A stretch of 64,000 nt of DNA from Desulfosporosinus lacus DSM 15449 (GCF_900129935.1 NZ_FQXJ01000006.1:275053-339052), one strand, 5' to 3'; shown: positions 26,676 through 35,388, numbered from the stretch's first letter. Notes: generated from the letters alone by a model not told the origin. A program made the numbers and translations.

Positions 26676-27089
26676 CTATTTGATTTTTCCGATAGAAATA
26701 TTAACTCGGTAATTTCCATATTTCAAAACGGAATCTAAAAAATCATTTAAATCCTCTTGGGAATTAACTTGGATTTTCAGCATATAACATCCCTCTCCGC
26801 TGATCCGATTAGCCTCCAAAACCGATTCATTATTTGATAAAAATTCGCAAAATACTTCATGATTAGTTGTTTTCATAAAAATGGTTATGTAAGCAGTTAA
26901 GGATTTATTAAGCATTTTTTCATCAAGCAAAACGGTATAACCTTTTATTACTCCGAAATGTTCCATTCTTGAAATTCTATTGGAAACTGCTTGTCCGGTT
27001 AAATGAACTACTTCGCCAATATCTCTAAATTGCATTTTGCAGTTTGATTTTAATAGTTTTAAAATTTTCAAATCAGTATTATCAAGCAT
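26676..27089 (-). CDS. Lrp/AsnC-family transcriptional regulator
   Basis: A 137-residue protein with an N-terminal HTH (DTDLKILKLLKSNCKMQFRD, then TGQAVSNRISRMEHFGVIKGY) and a C-terminal RAM/ACT-like effector domain (ISGEGCYMLKIQVNSQEDLND). Lrp-type proteins usually sense amino acids or related metabolites and often regulate the adjacent gene. It is divergent from the isochorismatase-family gene with a 149-bp gap, so that gene is the likely target. Confidence 0.93.
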   Translation of the reverse strand: MLDNTDLKILKLLKSNCKMQFRDIGEVVHLTGQAVSNRISRMEHFGVIKGYTVLLDEKMLNKSLTAYITIFMKTTNHEVFCEFLSNNESVLEANRISGEGCYMLKIQVNSQEDLNDFLDSVLKYGNYRVNISIGKIK

Positions 27090-27238
27090 TTCTCAATAAA
27101 TCCTTTCCTGGAGAAAGCAAAAAACGTCGGATACTTTCCCGGCACAATTACATTAGTCTGTATAATAATTATAGCAGAGGACTTAGCAGGATAAACAATT
27201 CAAACAAGATTTAGGGGAATAGTTTGGAGGAATTATGA

Positions 27239-27838
27239 ATGAATAGAGCATTAATGGTGGTTGATGTACAGTATGAATATTTTACCGGAAAGATGCCGGT
27301 TACGTATCCTGAAGATAGTTTCGATAATGTCCTTAAAGCTGTAGATGCAGCCAATCGAAATAAAATAGAAGTGATTCTAATCAGACATGAAGCACCGCAA
27401 AAGAATGCTACTACTTTTGTTAAAAACAGTAGAGGATGGAAAATTCTTGATGAGATCCTCAAAAAAGAACATTTATGCATTATTGATAAAAAATTGCCGG
27501 GAAGTTTTACAGATACCGAACTTGAGAATTTATTGAAGAAAATGGGTATAAATACAGTTGTCATCTGTGGATACATGACTCAGATGTGCTGCGATACAAC
27601 TGCAAGACAGGCAGTTCATCTAGGTTTCTCAGTTGAATTTCTGTCAGATGCTACCGGCACTATGGATGTATCAAATTATGCTGGAAAAATAACAGCGAAG
27701 GAACTTCACAATGCCATTCTTGTTACTCAAGCTATGCGGTTCTCCAAGGTGATTTCTACAGATGATTGGATTAAAGGGTTAAATGAAAAATATAGTTTCG
27801 AGAATTCCAAAAAACTTCCCAGCCTTCATATCCCATGA
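27239..27838 (+). CDS. Isochorismatase-family cysteine hydrolase
   Basis: A 199-residue protein with the Asp-Lys-Cys triad of the family: MVVDVQYEYF (Asp near 9), DKKLPGSF (Lys near 84) and VICGYMTQMCCDTTARQA (Cys near 118-121). Members hydrolyse nicotinamide, isochorismate, N-carbamoylsarcosine or similar amides; the substrate here cannot be assigned. The start follows TTGGAGGAA. It is divergent from the Lrp gene. Confidence 0.9.
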   Translation: MNRALMVVDVQYEYFTGKMPVTYPEDSFDNVLKAVDAANRNKIEVILIRHEAPQKNATTFVKNSRGWKILDEILKKEHLCIIDKKLPGSFTDTELENLLKKMGINTVVICGYMTQMCCDTTARQAVHLGFSVEFLSDATGTMDVSNYAGKITAKELHNAILVTQAMRFSKVISTDDWIKGLNEKYSFENSKKLPSLHIP

Positions 27839-28050
27839 ATGTTATCTTCAAGATAACTCTCTTCCGTCATAGCGACTATACGGTTTACCTTAAACCGATT
27901 GATTTTCCAGGAGTGGCTTTGATTTACACCATTCTTCCATCGCACATATTGCATCATTTTTTCAGTTGACGTTGTACCTTCCAGATTGCCGTTAACACGA
28001 CACTTTTAAACAACATATTTTGAGGCCTTATGCCCAGCTGCTATGGCAAC

Positions 28051-28080
28051 AAAAAGAGCGGCCTTGAATCGGCCACTCGA
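28051..28080 (-). terminator. Terminator of the ArsR-DUF5714 operon
   Basis: On the minus strand GAGTGGCC-GATTCAA-GGCCGCTC is followed by TTTTTG. It lies 17 bp past the TAG at 28095, which supports that TAG, and not the internal TGA, as the true gene end. Confidence 0.75.
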
Positions 28081-28094
28081 TAAAATAATTATGT

Positions 28095-29468
28095 CTATTC
28101 AAGCAATACCAGAGCAAAATAGTTCCACTGTCCATAGGTTTCTTTTTTAGTATCGACCTGATATCCGTTATCTCTGGCTGTTTTAAATACATCTATGCCA
28201 CAAGCCTCCATCAAAGGCCTGACATCTTTGTTTTTCCCCTGAGGTACGGGTGACTCAGACTGAGTCACATTTTGCCCCGTTTGTCAGGAAGGGCCCGTAC
28301 CGAAGGGCAAGGCCAACAAAGCAAATGATTTATAATATCCCATAGCATAGGCCTCATGTTCAAGCTTAATTGCGTGCTGAGATAATTGCGGTCCATCGGA
28401 ACCCGTAAGTAACAGTGCCTTATCATATTCCTTAAGCACCTTTTTGGTCTCTTCCGCGCTTGGCGATAAAGGCGGATGCAATGAATCCTTATTATAAAAG
28501 GGGCATCCATATTTGCATTTCCATTGTACCCATTCCGCAACGGCAATTGAACTTGTCTGAATTAGCTTTGCGCCCTGAGCACCCAGCTCTATTGCTCTTT
28601 TCTGGAGCTGTTCAACTTTGCTTAACTCATGTTGCACCTGCTTCACTTCCTCCCTTGAAATGCTAAAAATTTCTGTTGCCTTATCCGTTTGCTTATAATA
28701 CGGGCATTTATCTTCTCGGCATTCATGAGGGTGCCGTGCGCTATAAGTACAAACAATCTGATCGGGTGCAGCCAGGGAGACATTAAAGAACGTTCGAGCA
28801 GATGCTACGGCCTCAGTGAGGGCAACCCTGACAAAAGCCTTACAGCAGCACGGACCAGTAAGAGCGGCAATAGCATGAACGATGTTACCAACAACAGTCA
28901 TGGTTTTTGCTGTTTCTTGATCCTTGGGACACGCCGCTCCTAGAATAACACTAAAACAGGCTCCAATGGCTGGGGCAATGCCACAAACACCCGTTAAACC
29001 GCAATATCCGCCGATGGCTTGTCTTTTCGTTCGTTGTAAAGCTTCGCTAATCTGATTGTCGGTTATCTTAAGCGTTCCTTCGTTTTTAAGTGCCGCGAGG
29101 AAAGAGCCGGCTGCGATCCAGGCGTTCTCACAACCTAACATTGGCACCCTTTCATCGCTCATGAGGCGCTCAGCAATCGCAAAGGGATTTTGTTCCTGTG
29201 TTGTTTGAATGTCCTTCAAAAGGATTTCGAAAAGATGTTTCCCGTGGCAATCGTCACATATGTAATGCCCATTTGGACAGCTAATGTTGCCTATCTCACT
29301 CTTTCCGCATTGTTGACAGGTCATTTCTTTACCCACACTAAAGTAGTTCAGCGATTGACCACAGATTTGGCAATTTTCCGTGTTGGTTTCCAATTGATGC
29401 TGACCAGCATCATTTTTCGGAGCTCAGCAATTTGCTGATGGTTGAGTAGTATTGAACATTTCAATCAT
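28095..29468 (-). CDS. DUF5714-DUF2284 fusion, candidate selenoprotein with two UGA codons
   Basis: One minus-strand frame runs from ATG 29468 (GGGGTG five bases upstream) to TAG 28097-28095 with only two interruptions, both TGA: codon 15 (29426-29424) and codon 395 (28286-28284). Read through, it gives 457 residues. The N-terminus is MIEMFNTTQPSANC-U-APK; then zinc-ribbon CxxC pairs (CQICG, CQQCG, CPNGHYICDDC), the DUF5714 core (GYCGLTGVCGIAPAIGACFS), and DUF2284 (CKYGCPFYNK, LPFGTGPS-U-Q, RPLMEACGIDVFK, NYFALVLLE). Each TGA is followed by a hairpin at SECIS-like distance. The part between the stops (28284-29393) has only a TTG with no ribosome site, so selenocysteine insertion explains the gene better than two nonsense mutations. 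DUF2284 is a predicted metal-binding domain; function is unknown. Confidence 0.75.
28250..28268 (-). promoter_or_regulatory. SECIS-like hairpin after the second UGA (codon 395)
   Basis: GTGACTCAGTCTGAGTCAC forms a perfect 8-bp stem with a GUC loop. The loop begins 24 bases after the UGA at 28284-28286. Bacterial SECIS elements have a short apical loop with G in its first two positions, about 16-37 bases after the UGA; this fits. Confidence 0.6.
29396..29411 (-). promoter_or_regulatory. SECIS-like hairpin after the first UGA (codon 15)
   Basis: GATGCTGGTCAGCATC forms a perfect 6-bp stem with the loop GGUC at bases 19-22 after the UGA. In E. coli fdhF the SECIS loop is also GGUC at the same distance. 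This is the strongest single piece of evidence for selenocysteine here. Confidence 0.75.
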
Positions 29469-29535
29469 AGCAACACCCCAAATTCATTTTTTTTGTACAG
29501 TAAAGCTAGCAACGATAGGATTTAATCCCTTATTT

Positions 29536-29817
29536 TCACCGAATGGATTGCAAAAAACCTCGACAGTCTTTTATGATCTTCCAGATCACCGGGTTAGTTA
29601 TTCAGTAATAATTAAAGCTTCCTCTGCTTTCAGCACGGGTTATCCCGGCCTTCGTCAAGACCTTTAAATGGTGCGAGGTCAAGGGTTGTGAAAGCCCAGC
29701 TAACTCTGATATGTCATTGACACTCTTACACTCCAAAGAAAGAACTTCTATTATCCTTAGCCTATTCGCGTCTGCCAAAGCTTTAAAAAATGTTTGCTCC
29801 TCTATGTAATCTTCCAT
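29536..29817 (-). CDS. ArsR-family regulator with in-frame UGA, candidate selenoprotein
   Basis: A winged-helix ArsR/SmtB protein: FFKALADANRLRIIEVL, SVNDISELAGLSQPLTSHHL and KVLTKAGITRAESRGSFNYY. The frame then meets TGA (codon 72, 29604-29602), but continues with ITNPVIWKIIKDCRGFLQSI to the next TGA at 29536, giving 93 residues, the normal ArsR length. A hairpin follows the internal TGA at SECIS-like spacing. Alternatives are a nonsense mutation (for example of a Trp codon) or a naturally short 71-residue repressor. Start ATG 29817 follows AAGGTG. It is the first gene of the operon with the DUF5714-DUF2284 gene and probably represses its own promoter in response to a metal or metalloid. Confidence 0.65.
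29574..29588 (-). promoter_or_regulatory. SECIS-like hairpin after the arsR UGA
   Basis: TGATCTGGAAGATCA forms a 6-bp stem with loop GGA starting 20 bases after the UGA. Distance and loop G fit bacterial SECIS rules, though the loop lacks the U of the best-known examples. Confidence 0.45.
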
Positions 29818-29839
29818 TGCATTCACCTTTTTGTTATTG

Positions 29840-29882
29840 AGTTTAGCATAAACAACTATCTATATCAATGATCATTTATATA
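29840..29882 (-). promoter_or_regulatory. Promoter and operator of the arsR operon
   Basis: TTGATA (-35, 29863-29868) and TAAACT (-10, 29840-29845) are 17 bp apart. The -35 overlaps the near-perfect palindrome TATATCAATGATCATTTATA (to 29882), which has the shape of an ArsR operator. Autorepression is likely. Confidence 0.65.
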
Positions 29883-30050
29883 AATACCACTAAAGATCGG
29901 TCAACACTTGACTCAACCATGTGAGGCAACTCATCGATGATGCCCCAAATCCCTCGGCATATTAGGAATGCACTTCAGGTGACACTTACGCACACGTCAT
30001 GCCAGAGGTAAAAGTCCAAACCTCTATAACTATGAATGGGGTTACTTAAA

Positions 30051-30086
30051 AAGATAAAAAAGATCCCCCCAAAATGGGAGGAATCT
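30051..30086 (-). terminator. Terminator after tRNA-Pro
   Basis: On the minus strand AGATTCCTCCC pairs with GGGGGGATCT across ATTTT, followed by TTTTTTATC. It lies about 85 bp past the tRNA. Confidence 0.65.
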
Positions 30087-30168
30087 AGTTAGAAAAAGCT
30101 AATTAAAAACGGTTGTATTAATTTGGTGTTTTGCCATATTCCCAAAAGGCTGAAAGCCTTGATATTAC

Positions 30169-30245
30169 TGGTCGGAGCGACATGATTTGAACATGCGACC
30201 TCTACCACCCCAAGGTAGCGCTCTACCAAGCTGAGCCACGCCCCG
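30169..30245 (-). tRNA. tRNA-Pro (anticodon GGG)
   Basis: A 77-base cloverleaf. The acceptor stem CGGGGCG/CGCTCCG has discriminator A and an encoded CCA end. The D-arm is GCTCAGCTTGGTAGAGC; the anticodon stem CTACC/GGTAG encloses TTGGGGT, giving anticodon GGG for CCC/CCU proline codons. The T-arm contains GTTCAAATC. Confidence 0.95.
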
Positions 30246-30304
30246 ATTAATGCCCTCTTGTTAAGGCTTTTAAAGGATACCATATTTACTCCAAAATCGC
30301 AACC

Positions 30305-30802
30305 CTAAGTTTGACCGATAACTTCAATTTTTCTTACTTCAACAATTTCCCCAAGCCCAGTCAAAAGGTTCTCCGGAGTATCCTCCATTCCAGCAGTTTC
30401 GATGGAAATCGAGACATTGGCAACTCCCTGCAAGGGGATCCCTTGGTTAATTGTCAGAACGTTACCCTTTACTGAGGCAATAAAGTTAAGAACGTGAGAA
30501 AGCACACCAGCTTTGTTTTCTAGAATCAAGGAAATGGTAACGATTCTTTCACGACTAGCCTCGTAAAACGGAAATACGCCATCCTTGTATTTATAGAAAG
30601 CGCTTCGGCTAAGCCCTACACGCTCCACAGCTTCGTTAATTGTATCGGCATCTCCTTTTACAAGGAGTTCTTTCACCTGCGCAGTCTTTAAAATGGCCTC
30701 CGACAAAATATTTTTACTGACAATTAAAAAATCGTTAGTCTTGCCAGCCACTAAATCGCCCCTATCTAACTCTTCTAACCTTATCCGGTAATAATGATTC
30801 AT
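30305..30802 (-). CDS. UPF0735/PheB-like ACT-domain protein
   Basis: A 165-residue protein: an N-terminal HTH-like region (INEAVERVGLSRSAFYKYKDGVFPFYE) and a C-terminal ACT domain (RIVTISLILENKAGVLSHVLNFI). This matches the PheB/UPF0735 family often found near homoserine or aromatic amino acid genes. ACT domains bind amino acids; the role here is unknown. It stands alone, next to tRNA-Pro. Confidence 0.9.
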   Translation of the reverse strand: MNHYYRIRLEELDRGDLVAGKTNDFLIVSKNILSEAILKTAQVKELLVKGDADTINEAVERVGLSRSAFYKYKDGVFPFYEASRERIVTISLILENKAGVLSHVLNFIASVKGNVLTINQGIPLQGVANVSISIETAGMEDTPENLLTGLGEIVEVRKIEVIGQT

Positions 30803-30864
30803 GCATATTATATGTTAATTTGTGTGAGTATTGCAAGAACATTCAACTCTTAGTAAGCTTTTAG

Positions 30865-31026
30865 CGTTTAAAGCATAAAACGATTTTTAAACCAAAGGCT
30901 AATAATTTAGAAGAGCTTGATATAACCGGCCAAGAATTATACGGCACAGATGGTCAGGCAAGGACCCTGGCACGCCTTCAATCTTTTCAGAAGCAGTCCG
31001 ACTTGAACCGAGATAGTTACTGCTAG
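30865..31026 (+). pseudogene. Possible remnant of an unrecognised gene
   Basis: A plus-strand frame without a good start reads KPKANNLEELDITGQELYGT and then QARTLARLQSFQKQSDLNRD before SYC and TAG. The composition suggests real coding ancestry; no family is recognised. Confidence 0.25.
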
Positions 31027-31107
31027 TCATGGTTAAGTTATTCATCGGAGATAAACCACAGGCCCATGCTTATATGGTCCTAATAAGCAAGAGGTAATTT
31101 ACTGAAT

Positions 31108-33228
31108 CTAGTTATTGTCCAAACCTGAACTGACAAGCACCCCATCCAGGATTTTTGCGCCCCGGCCTTGGGCCAGAACCGTTACTGGGTTTATATCTAG
31201 ACTGAGCAGATCCTCTCCTGCCTCTACTGCTAATTGACTGACTCCAAGCAATATTTCTACTAAAGCCTCTTTGTCTGCCGGCTGTCCGCCCCTGACACCG
31301 TTTAAGAGAGCACCTCCTTTGATCTGATTCAACACCTCAAGGGCATCTTCACGACTTAAAGGTGCTGGCTTTAATACGACATCTTTAAACACCTCTACAA
31401 AGATCCCACCGAGACCAAACATGATCTGAGTACCTAAAACCGGGTCCCTCTGAAGCCCAATGATTGCCTCTACTCCTGCCGGAACTTGCTCCTGCATTAA
31501 GATTCCATTGATTTTGGCTTGAGGATTGTAATTTAGGGCCCTTTTCATGACTTCATTAAAGGTGGCTTCTACGCTTTGTGCTGAGTTAATATTTACTGCA
31601 ACTCCTCCTGCTTCTGTTTTATGCAAAATATCAGGAGAGTCAATTTTCATCACTACCGGGTAGCCCATATTTTCAGCAATGGCTACAGCTTCTTCCGCGC
31701 TCTTAGCAACATATTCTTTAGTAACTGGGAGCCCGTACAGTTCTAACAATTCCTTTGTAGCATGTTCACTTAAAGCTTTGTTACTTTCCTTGAGGGCATT
31801 TTGGACTTTGGTTTGCCTGGGGATGTTTATTTTTTCTGCAACGGTTGTTTTCCAGCCATCTTTAAATCTGGCATAGTTGTATAAAACCCCCATGACTTTA
31901 GCCGCCCGGGCTGGAGAGTGATAGAGGGGGATACCCGCATCCTTTAGGACATCAAATCCTGGCTTAGCTACTTGCCCTACACTCCAGCAGACAACTAGAG
32001 GTTTATCTGTCTCTAAAGCCGCTTCGGCAACGTCACGGCCGATTTTTTCTGCCAGTTTCCCAGTAGCCATAGTTATAGCAACGATCAGCATATCCAGTTC
32101 ATCTGACTCCAAGAGAATTTTTAAACATTTCTTAAACTCTTCTCCCTCGTTTAGAGATTGGGCAGTGACATCAACTGGATTTTGAGCGCAACCAAAGGCC
32201 GGAATGACCTTGCGCACCTCTTCTTGCAATGCTTCGCTTAATTGTGGTACTTGTAGCCCAACTTCTTCTAAACGATCTGCCAGCAAGATACCAACTCCAC
32301 CTGACATTGTTACAATACCCAGCCTAGCTCCTTTAGGCAACTTTCCGGGCACAAAGGCCTGAGCCAAGTCGATAATATCATCACTGTCTTTGGCCTGTAT
32401 GATGCCCATTTTATCAAAGTAGCTTTTGTAGGCGGCTCCTGAGCCGGTTAAGGCTGCCGTATGAGTAGCGGCAGCTTTTTGACCGCTGGCAGAATTGCCA
32501 ACTTTTAAGGCAATAATTGGTTTACCTGCCTCTGCAGCCTTTTCAATTGTCCTTTTAAAGGTCTCTCCATCCCTTAAACCTTCCAAATAGGTTAAGATTA
32601 CTTTAGTACTCGGATTCTCCACCAAATAGGCCAAACCTTCACTAACAGTTACATCCGCTTCATTGCCAGTAGTGATAACATAGTTTACTCCAACACCAGC
32701 ATCTTGCAATAGATTAAACAGCAGAAAACCAACAGCACCGCTCTGAGATACTAAAGCTACCGGGCCCTCCTTGATGCTGTCTAATTCCATCGAGGCACTG
32801 AAAGAAGCGATCAGCCCTGTAGAGACATTGAGGACACCCAGGCAATTTGGGCCTATCAAGCGCATCTCAAATTCTTGAGCAATCTTGATAATTTCTTCTT
32901 GAATTTTCTTACCTTCTGACCCGGTTTCAGAAAATCCAGATGAAAAAATGACAGCCCTTTTAATCTTTTTGGCACCGCAATCCCTTAAAATTCCGGGCAC
33001 CCGCGCTGCGGCCACAGCAATCAGCGCTAAATCTACTCGTTCTGGAATTGCGTCAACTGAAGGATAACAAGGCAACCCCTCAATTTCTCTGTACTTTGGA
33101 TTTACCGGATAAATCTGGCCCTGATATTTATGCTTAAGTAAATATTTAAGGATTTTACCATTAATGGTTTTAAAATCCTGGCTAGCTCCTATAATAGCAA
33201 CCCCTGTTGGCTCCATAAAATAATCCAT
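31108..33228 (-). CDS. NDP-forming acyl-CoA synthetase (acetyl-CoA synthetase type)
   Basis: A 706-residue fused alpha-beta NDP-forming acyl-CoA synthetase. The N-terminal CoA-binding domain (GVAIIGASQDFKTINGKILKYL) is followed by the succinyl-CoA-ligase-like parts (RLIGPNCLGVLN; LVSQSGAVGFLLF; KAAATHTAALTGSGAAYK with the candidate phospho-His) and a C-terminal ATP-grasp (ELLELYGLPVTKEYVAKSAE, GYPVVMKIDSPDILHKTEAGG). It interconverts acyl-CoA and acid with ADP/ATP, either conserving energy or activating an acid taken up by the neighbouring TRAP-TAXI system. ATG 33228 is preferred over the longer frame. Confidence 0.9.
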   Translation of the reverse strand: MDYFMEPTGVAIIGASQDFKTINGKILKYLLKHKYQGQIYPVNPKYREIEGLPCYPSVDAIPERVDLALIAVAAARVPGILRDCGAKKIKRAVIFSSGFSETGSEGKKIQEEIIKIAQEFEMRLIGPNCLGVLNVSTGLIASFSASMELDSIKEGPVALVSQSGAVGFLLFNLLQDAGVGVNYVITTGNEADVTVSEGLAYLVENPSTKVILTYLEGLRDGETFKRTIEKAAEAGKPIIALKVGNSASGQKAAATHTAALTGSGAAYKSYFDKMGIIQAKDSDDIIDLAQAFVPGKLPKGARLGIVTMSGGVGILLADRLEEVGLQVPQLSEALQEEVRKVIPAFGCAQNPVDVTAQSLNEGEEFKKCLKILLESDELDMLIVAITMATGKLAEKIGRDVAEAALETDKPLVVCWSVGQVAKPGFDVLKDAGIPLYHSPARAAKVMGVLYNYARFKDGWKTTVAEKINIPRQTKVQNALKESNKALSEHATKELLELYGLPVTKEYVAKSAEEAVAIAENMGYPVVMKIDSPDILHKTEAGGVAVNINSAQSVEATFNEVMKRALNYNPQAKINGILMQEQVPAGVEAIIGLQRDPVLGTQIMFGLGGIFVEVFKDVVLKPAPLSREDALEVLNQIKGGALLNGVRGGQPADKEALVEILLGVSQLAVEAGEDLLSLDINPVTVLAQGRGAKILDGVLVSSGLDNN

Positions 33229-33374
33229 TTCCTCTGTCCCCCTCTCGAAAGTCACAATATTCAGATACTTAACGGCCTACCCCTATTCTGGCAGCCTGCT
33301 AAGCTCAGCCTGTTAGTGTATCCCTTCCTTAAGTTTGGTCTGCAAATTACAACAAACTAAAACTTAACTAAATA

Positions 33375-35369
33375 CTACACATTAACACTGCCGGCCTTAA
33401 CTGAATTGCACTGAAACCGTTGCCAGAGGAATACAATTATCAGTACCGAAATACCAAGCGTGTCAGTAATTAATCCCGGCTTAATCAGCCCAAAGGCAGC
33501 TACAAACAATAATATTCTCTGGATAGTATTAGTTGCTTTTAGCATATAACCTTGTACAGCACAAGCTAGCGTAATAACCCCCACAGTTGCTGTCACAAGC
33601 GACCAAAGCACCTCGGTCATACTCCCTTGTGCTATTAAGGCTGGTGAATAGATCCAAATGAAGGGAATCAAAAACCCAGCTGATGCCAAGCGAGCTGCTG
33701 CCCACCCCGTTCGACTTGGACTTGAACCAGCAATCCCTGCTCCTGTAAAGGCAGCCAAGGCCACAGGAGGGGTGACATTAGAGATATTGCCAAAGTAGAA
33801 TACGAAAAGGTGAGCGGCCAACGGAGCAATCCCCAGTTTCAGGAGAGCCGGGGCAGCAATAGTAGCACCCACGATATAGACTGCAGTGGTGGGCATTCCC
33901 ATGCCTAGGATTATGGCTGTGATCATCGTCAAAACTAAGGTTGCAAACAAGTTTCCGTGAGCAAAGGCAATCATATTGTCTCCTAGCGTAATGCCTAAGC
34001 TCGTCAGTGAAGATACCCCGACGATAAACCCGACGACTGCAGTGGCAATAGCTACACTCACGCTCCCTTTAGCCCCCATTTCCAGCGCCATTAGAAGCCC
34101 GCGCCAACTCATGCGTGTCGTTTTCCGCAAGAAGCTGGCCCCAATGGCAACCAAGATCCCATAAAAAGCCGCAAACGTTGGGGTTACACCTTTCATAAGC
34201 AGGTAAACGATCGCAATGAGTGGCAATACGAGATGACCCCGCTCTTTTAAAACCACTTTCATAATGGGTAATTTCTCACGGGATACGCCCACTAATCCCG
34301 TCTTAAGCGCTTCTAGATGTACCATAGCAAAGACCGCTAAGTAATAGAGAAACGCTGGTATCAGTGCGGCAATCATTATGTCTTTATAAGGGATGTTTAA
34401 GAATTCCGCCATGATAAAAGCCGCTGCTCCCATGACTGGAGGCATTAACTGACCACCAGTCGAAGCTACGGCCTCTACTGCCGCAGCAAAATGGGGCTTA
34501 TAGCCGACGCTCTTCATCAAGGGGATGGTAAAGGCACCGGTCGTAGCTACATTAGCTACCGCGCTGCCACTGATGGTTCCCATGATTCCACTTGCAAATA
34601 CAGCGACCTTGGCTGGCCCGCCCGGTGAGGTTCCGGCCATAGCCATTGATGCATCATTAATCAACTTGGCCATGCCAGTTTCCCCAAGGAAAGCACCAAA
34701 TAACACAAAAAGGAAAATAAACGTGGCCGAAACACCGAGTGCAACACCGAAGATACCTTCTGAACCTATATACATGTGAGCTATAATCCGATTCAGGCTG
34801 AAACCACTGTGCCCGAAGGTACCAGGGACGTATTCACCGAAATAGGCATAGAGGAGAAACAGTACGCCGAGGATTGGCAACTCTTTGCCAAGGGCGCGGC
34901 GTCCGGCTTCTAACACAACCAAGATGCCTAATGCGCCCATGATGTAATCCTGGGTAATCGGCAGACCACCACGCAGTGCTAATTGCTCGTTGGCAAATAC
35001 CATGTAAAGACCGGTTACCATACTAAGAGCTACCATGATCCAGTCTATAATGCCCGGTTTGCTCCTCATCCCTTTCTTACGGGCAGGATAGAGCAGGAAA
35101 ATCAGCACCATGACAAAAGTCAGGTGAATGGAGCGTAACTTAATGGCTTCCAGCGCACCAAAACCCGCTACCCACAGGTGAAAAAGAGAAAATGAAACAG
35201 CGATTGCTGAGACTAATAACGCAAGCTTTGTTCTGGGTTTAAACTTCCGAAATTGAGATTCCTTGTCGTATTTTTCCAGGAGTTCTTGGACGACTTCTTC
35301 TGAGGCGATTCCATCGGCTGATAATCTCGTCCCCTCTTTATCGTCACTCTTTCCTTGTTGGTCGTTCAT
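33375..35369 (-). CDS. TRAP transporter fused permease (DctQM type)
   Basis: A 664-residue membrane protein in which the small 4-helix and large 12-helix TRAP subunits are fused. GAFLGETGMAKLINDASMAMAG, SGIMGTISGSAVANVATTGAF and ILGMGMPTTAVYIVGATIAAP are signature segments. It moves a carboxylate with Na+ or H+, using the TAXI binding lipoprotein encoded 20 bp upstream. Confidence 0.95.
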   Translation of the reverse strand: MNDQQGKSDDKEGTRLSADGIASEEVVQELLEKYDKESQFRKFKPRTKLALLVSAIAVSFSLFHLWVAGFGALEAIKLRSIHLTFVMVLIFLLYPARKKGMRSKPGIIDWIMVALSMVTGLYMVFANEQLALRGGLPITQDYIMGALGILVVLEAGRRALGKELPILGVLFLLYAYFGEYVPGTFGHSGFSLNRIIAHMYIGSEGIFGVALGVSATFIFLFVLFGAFLGETGMAKLINDASMAMAGTSPGGPAKVAVFASGIMGTISGSAVANVATTGAFTIPLMKSVGYKPHFAAAVEAVASTGGQLMPPVMGAAAFIMAEFLNIPYKDIMIAALIPAFLYYLAVFAMVHLEALKTGLVGVSREKLPIMKVVLKERGHLVLPLIAIVYLLMKGVTPTFAAFYGILVAIGASFLRKTTRMSWRGLLMALEMGAKGSVSVAIATAVVGFIVGVSSLTSLGITLGDNMIAFAHGNLFATLVLTMITAIILGMGMPTTAVYIVGATIAAPALLKLGIAPLAAHLFVFYFGNISNVTPPVALAAFTGAGIAGSSPSRTGWAAARLASAGFLIPFIWIYSPALIAQGSMTEVLWSLVTATVGVITLACAVQGYMLKATNTIQRILLFVAAFGLIKPGLITDTLGISVLIIVFLWQRFQCNSVKAGSVNV

Positions 35370-35388
35370 GCACTGTTCACCGCCTTCC

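Noticed and set aside
28265-28546. 93-codon minus frame overlapping the DUF5714 gene end
   Set aside because: A shadow frame; the other frame carries DUF2284 motifs.
29393-29393. TTG at 29393 as start of the DUF5714 gene
   Set aside because: No ribosome site precedes it; the in-frame ATG at 29468 has GGGGTG and is separated only by a UGA with a SECIS-like hairpin.
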